Below, piece by piece: positions 41,801 through 50,656 of a stretch of DNA of 64,000 nt. Position numbers and translations under genes: made by a program. The DNA is from JANQPX01 sp051010395 (GTDB taxonomy: Bacteria; Pseudomonadota; Alphaproteobacteria; Geminicoccales; Geminicoccaceae). The stretch covers positions 1 to 64,000 of the forward strand of contig JBPCVQ010000387.1 of assembly GCA_051010395.1 (NCBI GenBank), in the 5' to 3' direction. The notes under the pieces were generated by a model, which was not told the origin of the DNA, made no database searches, and saw only the letters and a list, made by a program, of their open reading frames with translations. Within the stretch, counting starts at the first letter, position 1. Every line of letters begins with the position of its first letter.

Positions 41801-42928
41801 TCAAGCGGATAACAGTTCGGTGCCGTCGATCGAAACGCCGAAACCGCCGAGACCGACATATTGACGGGAACGGGTGGCGAGAAGCCTGATCGACGAAACG
41901 CCGAGATCACGTAATATTTGAGCACCAAGGCCGACGTCACGCCAGTCCTGTTTACGGCTCTGATCGCTATTTGTCGTCGTGGCGGACTGGCCGAACTCAC
42001 CGACCGGGACGCCTGCCGCTCCCTCGCGCAGGTAGACCAGAACGCCACGGCCTTCTTCGTCGAAACGCTTGAACACGTCGGAAAGCAGCCTGTGGTGGCC
42101 GAACACGTCTTCGAGAACGTTTTCGCGATGCAGCCGGGTCGGCACGGACAGCCCGTCTCCGACGCCGCCGAACACCAATGCCACATGGTGGATGTCGTCG
42201 AACGGCGTTGAATAGGTATAGCCCTTGGCGGGGCCGATCTCGGTCGCAATCTCGAACTCGCCTACGCAGTCGATCAGCCGCTCGCGCCGTTGCCGATAGG
42301 CGATCAGATCGGCGACCGAGATAACTTTGAGTTGATGCTCGTGGGCGAAGGCCTGCACTTCCGGGCCGCGCTTAACCGTGCCGTCGTCGTTTACCAGCTC
42401 ACAGATGACACCGACCGGCGGCAAGCCTGCGAGCCTTGCAAGGTCGATCGCCGCTTCGGTATGACCGGAGCGCATCAGCACACCGCCATCCTTGGCGATC
42501 AGCGGGAACACATGACCAGGCCGGACGAAGTCACCGGCACCGGCATTGCCGTTGGCGAGTGCCCGCACGGTGGAGCAGCGCTCCTCGGCCGAGATACCGG
42601 TCGTGGTCTCAAACCGATAGTCGACGGAGATGGTGAACGCGGTGCCAAGCGGCGCATCATTGGCGGCGACCATTGGGTCGAGATGCAGGCGCCTCGCATC
42701 CTCGGCAGCCATCGGCGCGCAGACGATTCCGCAGGTGTTGCGGATGATGAAGGCCATTTGCGCCGGCGTCGCCTTGGCCGCCGCCATCACCAGATCGCCT
42801 TCGTTTTCGCGATCATCATCATCGATCACTACGACCATGCCGCCATCCGCGATCGCGGCAATGGCGTCCTCAACGGTGGAACGCTCGGCGTTCGCGTTTT
42901 CGTCAGCCTTCGGCGGGCTTGCCGTCAT
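41801..42928 (-). CDS. ribB: 3,4-Dihydroxy-2-butanone-4-phosphate synthase fused to cysteine-less RibA-like domain (RibBX type)
   Basis: 375 residues. The N-terminal half (1-205) is RibB, making the four-carbon unit of riboflavin from ribulose-5-phosphate: IDDDDRENEGDLVMAA, TCGIVCAPM, GDFVRPGHVFPLIA and RSGHTEAAIDLARLAG. The C-terminal half has RibA-like sequence (LVYLREGAAGV, LRDLGVSSIRLLATRS) but lacks the three zinc-binding cysteines: the expected site reads VPTRLHRENVLEDVFG. It therefore cannot have normal GTP cyclohydrolase II activity. Such RibBX proteins are known in alphaproteobacteria. Its start overlaps the DAHP synthase stop by 4 nt. No FMN riboswitch precedes it. Confidence 0.93.
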   Translation of the reverse strand: MTASPPKADENANAERSTVEDAIAAIADGGMVVVIDDDDRENEGDLVMAAAKATPAQMAFIIRNTCGIVCAPMAAEDARRLHLDPMVAANDAPLGTAFTISVDYRFETTTGISAEERCSTVRALANGNAGAGDFVRPGHVFPLIAKDGGVLMRSGHTEAAIDLARLAGLPPVGVICELVNDDGTVKRGPEVQAFAHEHQLKVISVADLIAYRQRRERLIDCVGEFEIATEIGPAKGYTYSTPFDDIHHVALVFGGVGDGLSVPTRLHRENVLEDVFGHHRLLSDVFKRFDEEGRGVLVYLREGAAGVPVGEFGQSATTTNSDQSRKQDWRDVGLGAQILRDLGVSSIRLLATRSRQYVGLGGFGVSIDGTELLSA

Positions 42929-44298
42929 TGGGCCGCTACCCGTTCGGCGATGCGCGCTTCCTTCAGCGAATTCGCGATCAGGAAGGCGAGCTCGAGGCTT
43001 TGGGAGGCGTTAAGGCGTGGGTCGCATTGAGTGTGGTAGCGAGCTTTCAGATCCTCGGAGGTGATCTCCTGCGCCCCGCCGGTGCATTCGGTGACGTCCT
43101 GGCCGGTCATCTCGATATGCAATCCGCCGGCATGGGTGCCTTCGGCCCGGTGAATCTGCAGGAAGGCGTCGACCTCACCGACGATGTTGTCGAACGGCCG
43201 GGTCTTGTAGCCGCTCGTCGACTTGATGGTGTTGCCGTGCATCGGATCGCAGGTCCACACCACCTTCTGGCCGGCCCGTTCGACCGCGCGGATCAGGGAC
43301 GGCAGATGCTCCTGCAGCTTGTCCTTGCCCATGCGCGTGATCACCGTGAGCTTGCCCGGCTTGTTGGTGGGGTTGAGCACCTCGCAGAGACGCAAGAGAT
43401 CGTCGCCGCTCATGTTGGGTCCCGCTTTCACGCCGATCGGGTTGGCGATGCCGCGGCAGAACTCGACATGCGCACCGTTCAGATCGCGTGTGCGCTCGCC
43501 GATCCAGACCAGATGCGCGGACGTGTCGTACCAGCGTCCCGACGTGCTATCGATCCGGGTCATCGCCTCCTCGTAGCCTAGCAGCAGGGCTTCGTGGGAG
43601 GTGTAGAGCGTGGTGCGCCGGATATCCGGTGTCGAGATATCGGAGACGCCACAGGCCTCCATGAAAGCCACCGCTTCGGTGATCCGGTCAGCCATGTCCT
43701 GGTAGCGCTCACTTTGTGGCGATGTCTGGACGAAGTCGAGATTCCAGCTATGGACACGGCTAAGCGACGCAAAACCACCTTGGGTGAGGGCGCGCAGGAG
43801 ATTGAGGCTGGCAGCGGCCTGGCCATAAGCCTGGAGCTGGCGTTCCGGATCGGGCTTTCTGGCGTCCGCCTCGAACGCCATGCCGTTGACGATGTCACCG
43901 CGATAGCTCGGCAGCTCGACCCCGTCCTGCGCCTCGACGTCGGAGGAACGCGGCTTTGCGAATTGGCCCGCAAGCCGCCCCACCTTGACCACCGGCAGGG
44001 CAGCGCCATAGGTCAGTACCACCGACATCTGCAGTAATACGCGCAACGTATCGCGGATGGTGTTCGGATTGAAATCGGCGAAGGCTTCGGCGCAATCGCC
44101 ACCCTGCAGCATGAAAGCTCGACCCTCGCAGACCTCGGCGAGTTTCTTTCGGAGCTTCCGGGCCTCGCCGGCGAATACCAGTGGCGGGTAACCGGCAAGC
44201 TTGCTCTCGACCGACGCCAGAACATCGGCATCGTCATAGGCCGGCATCTGGGCGGCGGGATAGCCGCGCCAGCTCTCAGGGGTCCAGTCTTTCGCCAT
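42925..44298 (-). CDS. 3-Deoxy-7-phosphoheptulonate synthase, class II
   Basis: 457 residues, the class II (plant/actinobacterial/alphaproteobacterial) DAHP synthase length. It condenses phosphoenolpyruvate and erythrose-4-phosphate, the first step of aromatic amino-acid synthesis. Class-specific blocks are APPLVFAGEARKLRKKL-like near residue 35, FMLQGGDCAEAFADFN with the metal-binding Cys, VKVGRLAGQFAKPRSS, PNMSGDDLLRLCEVLNP and VVWTCDPMHGNT. The ribB-type gene overlaps it by 4 nt. Next to glutathione reductase upstream (about 60 nt gap). Confidence 0.96.
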   Translation of the reverse strand: MAKDWTPESWRGYPAAQMPAYDDADVLASVESKLAGYPPLVFAGEARKLRKKLAEVCEGRAFMLQGGDCAEAFADFNPNTIRDTLRVLLQMSVVLTYGAALPVVKVGRLAGQFAKPRSSDVEAQDGVELPSYRGDIVNGMAFEADARKPDPERQLQAYGQAAASLNLLRALTQGGFASLSRVHSWNLDFVQTSPQSERYQDMADRITEAVAFMEACGVSDISTPDIRRTTLYTSHEALLLGYEEAMTRIDSTSGRWYDTSAHLVWIGERTRDLNGAHVEFCRGIANPIGVKAGPNMSGDDLLRLCEVLNPTNKPGKLTVITRMGKDKLQEHLPSLIRAVERAGQKVVWTCDPMHGNTIKSTSGYKTRPFDNIVGEVDAFLQIHRAEGTHAGGLHIEMTGQDVTECTGGAQEITSEDLKARYHTQCDPRLNASQSLELAFLIANSLKEARIAERVAAQ

Positions 44299-44356
44299 TC
44301 AGGCCATCCTTCATAGACTTCGATACGAGCACCGGCATCAGCACGAACGCCGGCAA

Positions 44357-45736
44357 TCAAGCCGAAGCTTGATACATGGTAACGAATTCCTCCGCGGCAG
44401 AGGGGTGGAGACCGACCGTCGCATCAAAATCTGCTTTGGTTGCCCCGGCGGTCATCGCCACCGCCAGGCCCTGCATGATTTCGCCGGCATCGTCGCCCAC
44501 CATATGAGCGCCGAGCACACGATCGGAAGCCGCATCCACTACCAGCTTCATCATGATCTTGACCGGTTCCTCGGTCAATGTATGCAGCATCGGCCGAAAG
44601 CTGGTCTTGTAGATCGTGACGTCGTGGCCTTCGTCTCGCGCGCGCTCCTCGGTCAGCCCGACGGATCCTGCCTCGGGCAGGCCGAAAACGGCGGTTGGAA
44701 TGGTGTCGTAGCGCACCTCATGGGGATTGTCGTTGAACAGCGCTTCCGCAATCGCGCGGCCTTCTGCAATGGCGACAGGTGTGAGGTCGCTGGCGCCCGA
44801 GTTGAGACCGGCGCCCGCATGATCGGAGCAGTCGCCTACGGCATATATGCTCTCGATTCCGCTCCGATAGCTGTGATCCACATGGACGGCGCCGCTCCTG
44901 TCCATGGCAACGCCCAATTCCGACAGACCCAGATTTTTCGTATTCGGAATCGGATTGCGCCCTGTCGCATAGAGCACGGTATCAAAGCGCATTTCGCCTG
45001 CCGACGTCTTCACCCGAAAATCGTCCCCATCGGGTTCGATCGCATCGATCGTGGTGCCGGCTCGAACGTCGAGGCCGTGGACTTTATATTGTTCGACCAA
45101 AGCTTCCCGGACATCCTGGTCGAAACCGGCAAGCGGGAGTGGCTTCCTGAAGAAAATCGAGGTTTCGATGCCTAATCCGTTGAAAATGCTGGCGAGTTCG
45201 ACGCCGATATAGCCCGCCCCCATCACGGCCAGCCGCTTCGGTTCCCTGGTCATGCCCTCAAGCGCCTCGTTGGAGGTGATGACATGCTCGATGCCGGGAA
45301 TATCGATCAGGCTGGGTCGGGCGCCGACGGCGATCAGCAGGCGATCGGCGGTATAGGTCTTGCCAGCGACCTCGACGCTGTTCGGTCCCTTGACCTGCCC
45401 ATGACCTTCGATGACCGTGACGCCTGCCTTCTCCAGCATGGTCCGGTAGATGCCGTTCAACCTCGCGATTTCATTGTTACGCGCCTCGATCAGATGCTGC
45501 CAGTCGAGCCTGACGTCACCGACCCCCCAGCCATAGCTGCGCGCCGTCTTGAAATGCTCGGAGAACACGGCGCCGTAACGCATCAGCTTCTTTGGTACGC
45601 AACCACGGATCACACAAGTCCCACCGAGCCGGCTCTCCTCGCAAAGGGCGACGCGCGCGCCATAGCTCGCAGCGCGCCTTGCGCAGGCCACCCCGCCCGA
45701 GCCGCCGCCGATAACAAACAGATCGAATTCCGCCAC
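44357..45736 (-). CDS. gor: Glutathione-disulfide reductase
   Basis: 459 residues from the GTG at 45736, chosen because GGAAGGAA lies 5-8 nt upstream and the length matches other bacterial glutathione reductases; ATGs at 45754 and 45835 are further upstream. FAD motif VIGGGSGGVACARRAA follows the start; the redox disulfide is in GGTCVIRGCVPKKLM; the NADP-binding fold is VMGAGYIGVELASIF; the C-terminal HPSAAEEFVTMY contains the catalytic His. It keeps glutathione reduced using NADPH. Monocistronic or first in the aro-rib operon. Confidence 0.96.
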   Translation of the reverse strand: MAEFDLFVIGGGSGGVACARRAASYGARVALCEESRLGGTCVIRGCVPKKLMRYGAVFSEHFKTARSYGWGVGDVRLDWQHLIEARNNEIARLNGIYRTMLEKAGVTVIEGHGQVKGPNSVEVAGKTYTADRLLIAVGARPSLIDIPGIEHVITSNEALEGMTREPKRLAVMGAGYIGVELASIFNGLGIETSIFFRKPLPLAGFDQDVREALVEQYKVHGLDVRAGTTIDAIEPDGDDFRVKTSAGEMRFDTVLYATGRNPIPNTKNLGLSELGVAMDRSGAVHVDHSYRSGIESIYAVGDCSDHAGAGLNSGASDLTPVAIAEGRAIAEALFNDNPHEVRYDTIPTAVFGLPEAGSVGLTEERARDEGHDVTIYKTSFRPMLHTLTEEPVKIMMKLVVDAASDRVLGAHMVGDDAGEIMQGLAVAMTAGATKADFDATVGLHPSAAEEFVTMYQASA

Positions 45737-46219
45737 GCTCGTTCCTTCCGGCATCGAAGTTAAAATGCGGGGCCGCCGATCATGCGTCCGGCAGCTCTTG
45801 GCAACAGGCTTATGTGATAGGCGTTCGGTCGTCACTTGTCAGCAGGTTGCTTGGGATTGGGACGCCCGCCATCTGAAACCAGAATGAGTTTATCCGATCA
45901 ACCCCTGCTCTAGAGTACTTTCTTTATGTTCAATTCGCCAAAACCGAGGCCGGACGAAGATCGGCTCCAAGGCCGTCGACGATAGAACGCCGCACGATCC
46001 CGGAGCTGGGCATGGAAGCTGGTCGAAGTGATCGACCCGCCTGGGGCCCTCCAACTGGTGATGATGACCATGGACGCCGGCTATTCCGCGCGCCCATCCC
46101 TGTCCGCAAACGCCTGGAGAGTGATGGAGTTGCCCCTCATCATCGATGCTGCTGAGATGCGGAGGGAGTTCCGACTGAAAACGACGATGGCCCCGCTCAC
46201 CGAACAGAGGTCAAAGCCG
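45737..46219. promoter_or_regulatory. Gap between gor and alkylsulfatase-like gene
   Basis: 483 bp. It holds the promoters of both divergent genes. The right part (46028-46219) is open in the frame of the sulfatase and could encode an N-terminal extension, but it has no signal peptide, no familiar motif and no ribosome site at its upstream ATGs. I see no RNA gene or repeat here. Confidence 0.4.
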
Positions 46220-47482
46220 ATGCCGCATCCCGACCTTGTCGCTCATGCTGAACAGACGCGGAAGGACATTGTCGACCTTGCTCCCGGCATCTGGACCGCC
46301 GTGGGCTATGCGGCCTCGAACGTTCATATGATCGAAGGGGCCGGCAGCGTCACGATCATCGATACGACGGAATCCACCAAGGCGGCTCGGAACATTCTCA
46401 CCGAATTCGGAAAGCTGACCAAGAAGCCGATCGGGCGGATCATCTACACCCATTCCCACCGTGATCACATTTCAGGAGCGACGGTGTTCTCCGATGGATC
46501 GGTACCGATTTATGCCAGCCATAGCTTCAGCTCCGACCTGATCGAGGTGACGCCGGGTCGGATCGCGCCGATGAAGGCACTGGGGCGAAGGACAAGAGCA
46601 CAGTTCGGGATCGGGCTGGAACCCGATGAGCGGATAAGCCTCGGCTGCGGGCCGAGCGATCGGCCGACGGAAGGGCTGGGAGCTGGATATCTGGCGCCGA
46701 CGAACTGGGTGACCGAAGATCGGGATCTTGATCTGGATGGTGTCCAGGCTCGACTGCTCCACGTGCCGGGCGAGACGGCGGATCACATGGTCGTCTGGCT
46801 GCCCGAAGCCGAAGTGCTGTTTTGCGGGGATAACTGGTATCACGCCTTCCCCAATCTCTATGCGATCCGCGGCACACCTTTTCGCGACTTCGCCGCCTGG
46901 GCGGGCAGCTTGCAGCTGCTGGCCGAACTCAAAGCAAAGGTGATGGCCCCCGGTCATACTCGGCCGGTTTTCGGCGAGGACAAGGTGCGCCTGGTGCTGA
47001 CGACCACGCGGGACGCCATCTTGCATGTGATGCGGGTGACGGCCGAAGGGATGGATCAGGGCCTGCCGCTCGACGACATCGTCGATGCGATCGCGCTGCC
47101 TCCGGATCTGGCGGACAAGCCCTGGCTGAAGGAGTTCTACGGCAAGCTGTCCTGGTCCGCGCGTGCCTTCGCAGCCGGAACGCTCGGCTGGTATGACGGC
47201 AATCCCACTAATCTCGGCACGTTATCCAGCAACGCTCGTGCGCGCAAAATGGCGGAACTCGCAGGCGGAACGGAAGCGCTGCTGCGCGCTGCCGAGACCA
47301 CCTCCGATTTGCAATGGCGGCTCGAGCTTTGCGATCACCTGATCGCCTTGGGCGAGGCAGCGACGGCTGCTGCGGAAGCTCTCAAGGCCAAGGCGATGCG
47401 AGAGTTGGCGGAGACCGAGATCAACGCCACAGCTCGCAACAGCTATCTCTGGGAGGCGAAGAGGTTAGAGAAGGGCGAATGA
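46220..47482 (+). CDS. Metallo-beta-lactamase-fold alkyl/aryl-sulfatase-like protein
   Basis: 420 residues from the ATG at 46220 (AGAGG 9 nt upstream); 46187 and others upstream are possible. The metal motif IYTHSHRDHISG (His-x-His-x-Asp-His) and VPGETADHMVVWLPEAEVLFCGDNWYHAFPNLYAIRGTP match the SdsA1 group of zinc alkylsulfatases, which hydrolyse sulfate esters. It lacks the C-terminal SCP-2-like domain of full-size SdsA1. No signal peptide, so it acts in the cytosol. Its stop overlaps the TAXI permease start (47479-47482), implying it processes the imported compound. Confidence 0.82.
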   Translation: MPHPDLVAHAEQTRKDIVDLAPGIWTAVGYAASNVHMIEGAGSVTIIDTTESTKAARNILTEFGKLTKKPIGRIIYTHSHRDHISGATVFSDGSVPIYASHSFSSDLIEVTPGRIAPMKALGRRTRAQFGIGLEPDERISLGCGPSDRPTEGLGAGYLAPTNWVTEDRDLDLDGVQARLLHVPGETADHMVVWLPEAEVLFCGDNWYHAFPNLYAIRGTPFRDFAAWAGSLQLLAELKAKVMAPGHTRPVFGEDKVRLVLTTTRDAILHVMRVTAEGMDQGLPLDDIVDAIALPPDLADKPWLKEFYGKLSWSARAFAAGTLGWYDGNPTNLGTLSSNARARKMAELAGGTEALLRAAETTSDLQWRLELCDHLIALGEAATAAAEALKAKAMRELAETEINATARNSYLWEAKRLEKGE

Positions 47483-49575
47483 CCAACGTCGGTCTGGAGA
47501 GGCAAAACGCATCCGAAAAACGCCTCGCCGATGGCTTAGCCTTCGCGTTCGTGCTGATCATCATCATCTACGCGGCATCGGGACCGCTTAGCGAAGCGGT
47601 ACGCTGGCTGATCGAGGCGACGACGGCAGGCTTTGACGAGATGTCGCGCCGCGATCAGCGCCTGGCGTTGAAGGAGCATGGGCTCGGGGCTGCGTTCAAG
47701 GGATTCGAGCGCCATGTCCTCTTGCCTACGGGACTGATCCTCGGCCTGCCGATCATGTTTTCTTTTGCCATCATCTTTTTGACGCTGCACAAGGCCCGCT
47801 GGCTGAACTGGTTTTTGACCACGCTGACCGTCACGATATTCCTCTTTTGGATCATCAGTCTCTTCGCCATCGACGGCGGCCTCTTGCCAAGCGCCCGTCC
47901 CGTCGACTTCTTACTTTTCCCGATCGCAACCGCGCTGACGCTCTATCTCACCTGGCGGCTGTTCGGCGCCTTCATCGTCGGCTTCTGTCTATTCTGGATC
48001 GTCTATTTCTTCATCCGCGGCGCCCTTCCGGAATGGACCGGCATCTTCCAGGGATCGCAGTCGACGTTCGACCAGTCCATGCGTTCGATGGTCCTGAATT
48101 TCTGGTCGCAGACCGGCGGGATGTTCGGGCAGCCGCTTCAGGTCGTCTCGGGCAACGTCCTGATCCTGATCGTCTTCGGCGCCGTCCTGATGGCGAGCGG
48201 GGCAGGCGAACTCCTGATGAAGATCGCCAACCGATTGACCGGCGGATTGACCGGCGGGGCCGCCCATGCAGCGGTCGCGAGCTCGGCGCTGTTTGGAACC
48301 TTGAGCGGTGCGGCGATCTCCAACGTCGTCTCGACAGGCGTCATGACCATCCCCGTCATCAAGAAATCCGGCTTCAAACCGGCGTTCGCGGGCGCCGTGG
48401 AGGCGGCGGCCTCCACCGGCGGGCAGGTGATGCCGCCGGTGATGGGCGTCGTCGCGTTTTTCGTCGCCGGCCAGATCGGCCTCGAATACCGCTATATCGT
48501 CGTCGCCGCGATCGTGCCGGCATTGTTTTTCTACCTCGGCACTTTTCTCACGGTCTATTTCGAGGCGCGCCGCCAGGGCATCGGCCCACTAAGGCGGGAG
48601 GCCCGCCCGCCTTTGACCGGAACTGAGCTGATGCAGTGCCTGGTCTTCATCCTGCCGCTCGGTACCATCAGCTACTTTCTCTTCAGCCAGCCCTCGGTGC
48701 CCAAGGCCGGATTTTATGGCTTTATCATGGCTCTTTGCGCCGCGCTGATCCTGTTTCCGGGCTTTAGATCTGTGAGCCGTGTCAATCAAGCTTTCGTCAG
48801 CGCCGGGCGCATGTCCGCCTCGATCATCATCATCGTCACGGCGATCGGGCTGATCGTCGGCCTCATTCAGGTCTCGGGCTTTTCGGGACGCCTGTCGCTC
48901 CTCTTGGCTCAACTGGCCGAAGGTCCCCTTTTTACAACACTGATCGTTGTCGCTCTCGGCTCGATCGTCCTCGGTATGGGCCTCCCTCCCGGCGCTACCT
49001 ATTTCATCATCGTAATCGCTCTCTCGTCAGGCATCGATGCCGTCGGCATCGCCTCTCTGACACTGCATCTATTCGTCGTCTTCTTCGCCGTGATCTCGAC
49101 GGTCACACCACCCGTGGCGCTCGCCGCCTTCGCTGCCGCCCCGATCGCCGGCGCCGATCCGATGCGGACAGGGCTTCAGGCGGCGCGCCTGTCGCTTGCA
49201 GGCTTCCTGATCCCGTTCGTCTTCGTCTATCATCCGGCTGTGCTCTATAAATTGCAGGTGCTGTTCGCCTGGTTCAGCGAGGATCTGCCGACATCGAAGG
49301 CGATGATGGATGTCTCGCTGGTGAGCTGGGCCGATCTCGGCTGGATCATCACCGCCTTCAGCCTGTCAATCTGGCTGCTCACTTCAGCACTCACCGGCTT
49401 CGAGAAGAACCGTCTCTTCACGATCGAACGTGCGTTGCGCGTGGTGATCGGGCTCGCTCTCTTACTGCCGGACATGCGCATCGCCATACCCGCACTCGGG
49501 ATAGGCATTGCACTTATCGCAGGACACCGTTTTCTTAAAGGCCAGCCGTCGCCTATCGATTCCAATCCGGTTTGA
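47479..49575 (+). CDS. TRAP transporter fused permease (DctQM, TAXI type)
   Basis: 698 residues from the ATG overlapping the sulfatase stop (ATGA). It joins the small and large TRAP subunits in one chain: a first helix-rich part (residues 1-210) and a DctM-like part with FGTLSGAAISNVVSTGVMTIPVIKK, EAAASTGGQVMPPVMGVVAF, GLIVGLIQVSGFSG and VALGSIVLGMGLPPGATYFI. About 16-18 membrane helices. Such 4TM/12TM fusions pair with TAXI receptors, and one is encoded 31 nt downstream. Sodium-driven import is expected; the ligand is probably a sulfated organic compound from context. Confidence 0.94.
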   Translation: MTNVGLERQNASEKRLADGLAFAFVLIIIIYAASGPLSEAVRWLIEATTAGFDEMSRRDQRLALKEHGLGAAFKGFERHVLLPTGLILGLPIMFSFAIIFLTLHKARWLNWFLTTLTVTIFLFWIISLFAIDGGLLPSARPVDFLLFPIATALTLYLTWRLFGAFIVGFCLFWIVYFFIRGALPEWTGIFQGSQSTFDQSMRSMVLNFWSQTGGMFGQPLQVVSGNVLILIVFGAVLMASGAGELLMKIANRLTGGLTGGAAHAAVASSALFGTLSGAAISNVVSTGVMTIPVIKKSGFKPAFAGAVEAAASTGGQVMPPVMGVVAFFVAGQIGLEYRYIVVAAIVPALFFYLGTFLTVYFEARRQGIGPLRREARPPLTGTELMQCLVFILPLGTISYFLFSQPSVPKAGFYGFIMALCAALILFPGFRSVSRVNQAFVSAGRMSASIIIIVTAIGLIVGLIQVSGFSGRLSLLLAQLAEGPLFTTLIVVALGSIVLGMGLPPGATYFIIVIALSSGIDAVGIASLTLHLFVVFFAVISTVTPPVALAAFAAAPIAGADPMRTGLQAARLSLAGFLIPFVFVYHPAVLYKLQVLFAWFSEDLPTSKAMMDVSLVSWADLGWIITAFSLSIWLLTSALTGFEKNRLFTIERALRVVIGLALLLPDMRIAIPALGIGIALIAGHRFLKGQPSPIDSNPV

Positions 49576-49606
49576 AAACCACACATGAAATCAGGGAGCT
49601 AACCAC

Positions 49607-50578
49607 ATGCTTAAAGTCACCGCTGCGGCCGCCGCCGCATGCCTGGCGGGCTCCGCCCTTGCCGAGGATATGACGCTCAAGATGGCGACCATTGCGCCTT
49701 CGCTCGGCCAGGCGATCACCATGGCGACCTTCGCCAACATCGTGACCGACAATGTCGATGGCGTTGCGATCGAGGTCGCAGGCGGTGGTGCTGCGACGCT
49801 GCATCAGATGGAAGTCGGCCGCGGCAATCTCGATTTCGCGATGACCTCGCCGGTGATCTACAACCTGATGTCGGCAGGCAAGGCGATGTACGCCAAGGAA
49901 CCGGAGGCGTCCGCATTGTCCGAGAACGTGCGGCTTTTGATGTGGTTTCCCTACGGCCAGTATCATTTCGCCGTGCGCGCGGACAGCGACATCGAAACCC
50001 TCGATGACATCGAAGGGGCGACGATCTTCCTCGGGCCTCAAGGCGGTGGCGCCTACAATGCGGCAAAGGGGTGGATCGAGGCGACGACCGGGCTTGTGGT
50101 CGGCGAGGACTATGAAGCGATCAAGGCCAATTGGCAGACCGGCTACCAGGCCTTTCTGGACGGCAATGTCGACGTCTACACCAATGGCTGTCTCGACCCT
50201 TGCGGCCAGTTCATCCAGTTCACCGAGACCGAAGAGCTCCGCTTCATCGGCCCCGAGGATGATGACGGCGAGGCGGTCGACGAATGGCTCGGCAAGTTCC
50301 GCTACCGCGACGAGGTACAGCCGGGTCTATATGAAGGCCAGAAGAACGATGATGCTGTCGTGTCGTTCAACACGGCTGTCGGCATTGCGGTGCGCGCCGA
50401 CCTGGACGAAGAGACCGTCTATCAGGTTACCAAGGCGTTCTGGGACAACATCGACCAGGTGACCTCCGATGCGCCCTGGGCCGAGGCCCTCGACATCACC
50501 TTCGCAGCCACAGAACGCGGCCTGATGCAGCTTCATCCCGGCGCCGCCCGCTATTACCAAGAAGCGGGTGCCCTGTAA
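49607..50578 (+). CDS. TAXI-family TRAP solute-binding protein
   Basis: 323 residues with a signal peptide ending at about residue 20 (GSALA). TAXI features are MATIAPSLGQAITMATFANIV at the mature start, HQMEVGRGNLDFAMTSP, and GPQGGGAYNAAKGWIEATTGL, where many TAXI proteins read GxxGSG. The ATG at 49607 has AGGGAG 9 nt upstream. It supplies ligand to the fused permease upstream. Convergent with the BCCT gene; a terminator for the opposite strand lies just past its stop. Confidence 0.93.
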   Translation: MLKVTAAAAAACLAGSALAEDMTLKMATIAPSLGQAITMATFANIVTDNVDGVAIEVAGGGAATLHQMEVGRGNLDFAMTSPVIYNLMSAGKAMYAKEPEASALSENVRLLMWFPYGQYHFAVRADSDIETLDDIEGATIFLGPQGGGAYNAAKGWIEATTGLVVGEDYEAIKANWQTGYQAFLDGNVDVYTNGCLDPCGQFIQFTETEELRFIGPEDDDGEAVDEWLGKFRYRDEVQPGLYEGQKNDDAVVSFNTAVGIAVRADLDEETVYQVTKAFWDNIDQVTSDAPWAEALDITFAATERGLMQLHPGAARYYQEAGAL

Positions 50579-50592
50579 CGCCTCGTACATCG

Positions 50593-50628
50593 AAAAAAAA
50601 ACCTGCCCTCACCGATGGCGAGGGCAGG
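50593..50628 (-). terminator. Rho-independent terminator of the BCCT gene
   Basis: On the minus strand CCTGCCCTC pairs with GAGGGCAGG (perfect 9-bp stem, 50602-50628, loop of 9 nt) and is followed by nine Ts (As at 50593-50601 on the plus strand). Located 29 nt past the BCCT stop. On the plus strand there is no U-tract. Confidence 0.88.
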
Positions 50629-50656
50629 TCCACAACTCCGACAATGGTTCGAAAAG

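Noticed and set aside
42929..44298. FMN riboswitch expected before a riboflavin gene
   Set aside because: The ribB-type start overlaps the DAHP synthase gene, leaving no leader, and I see no RFN-like conserved blocks upstream of the operon.
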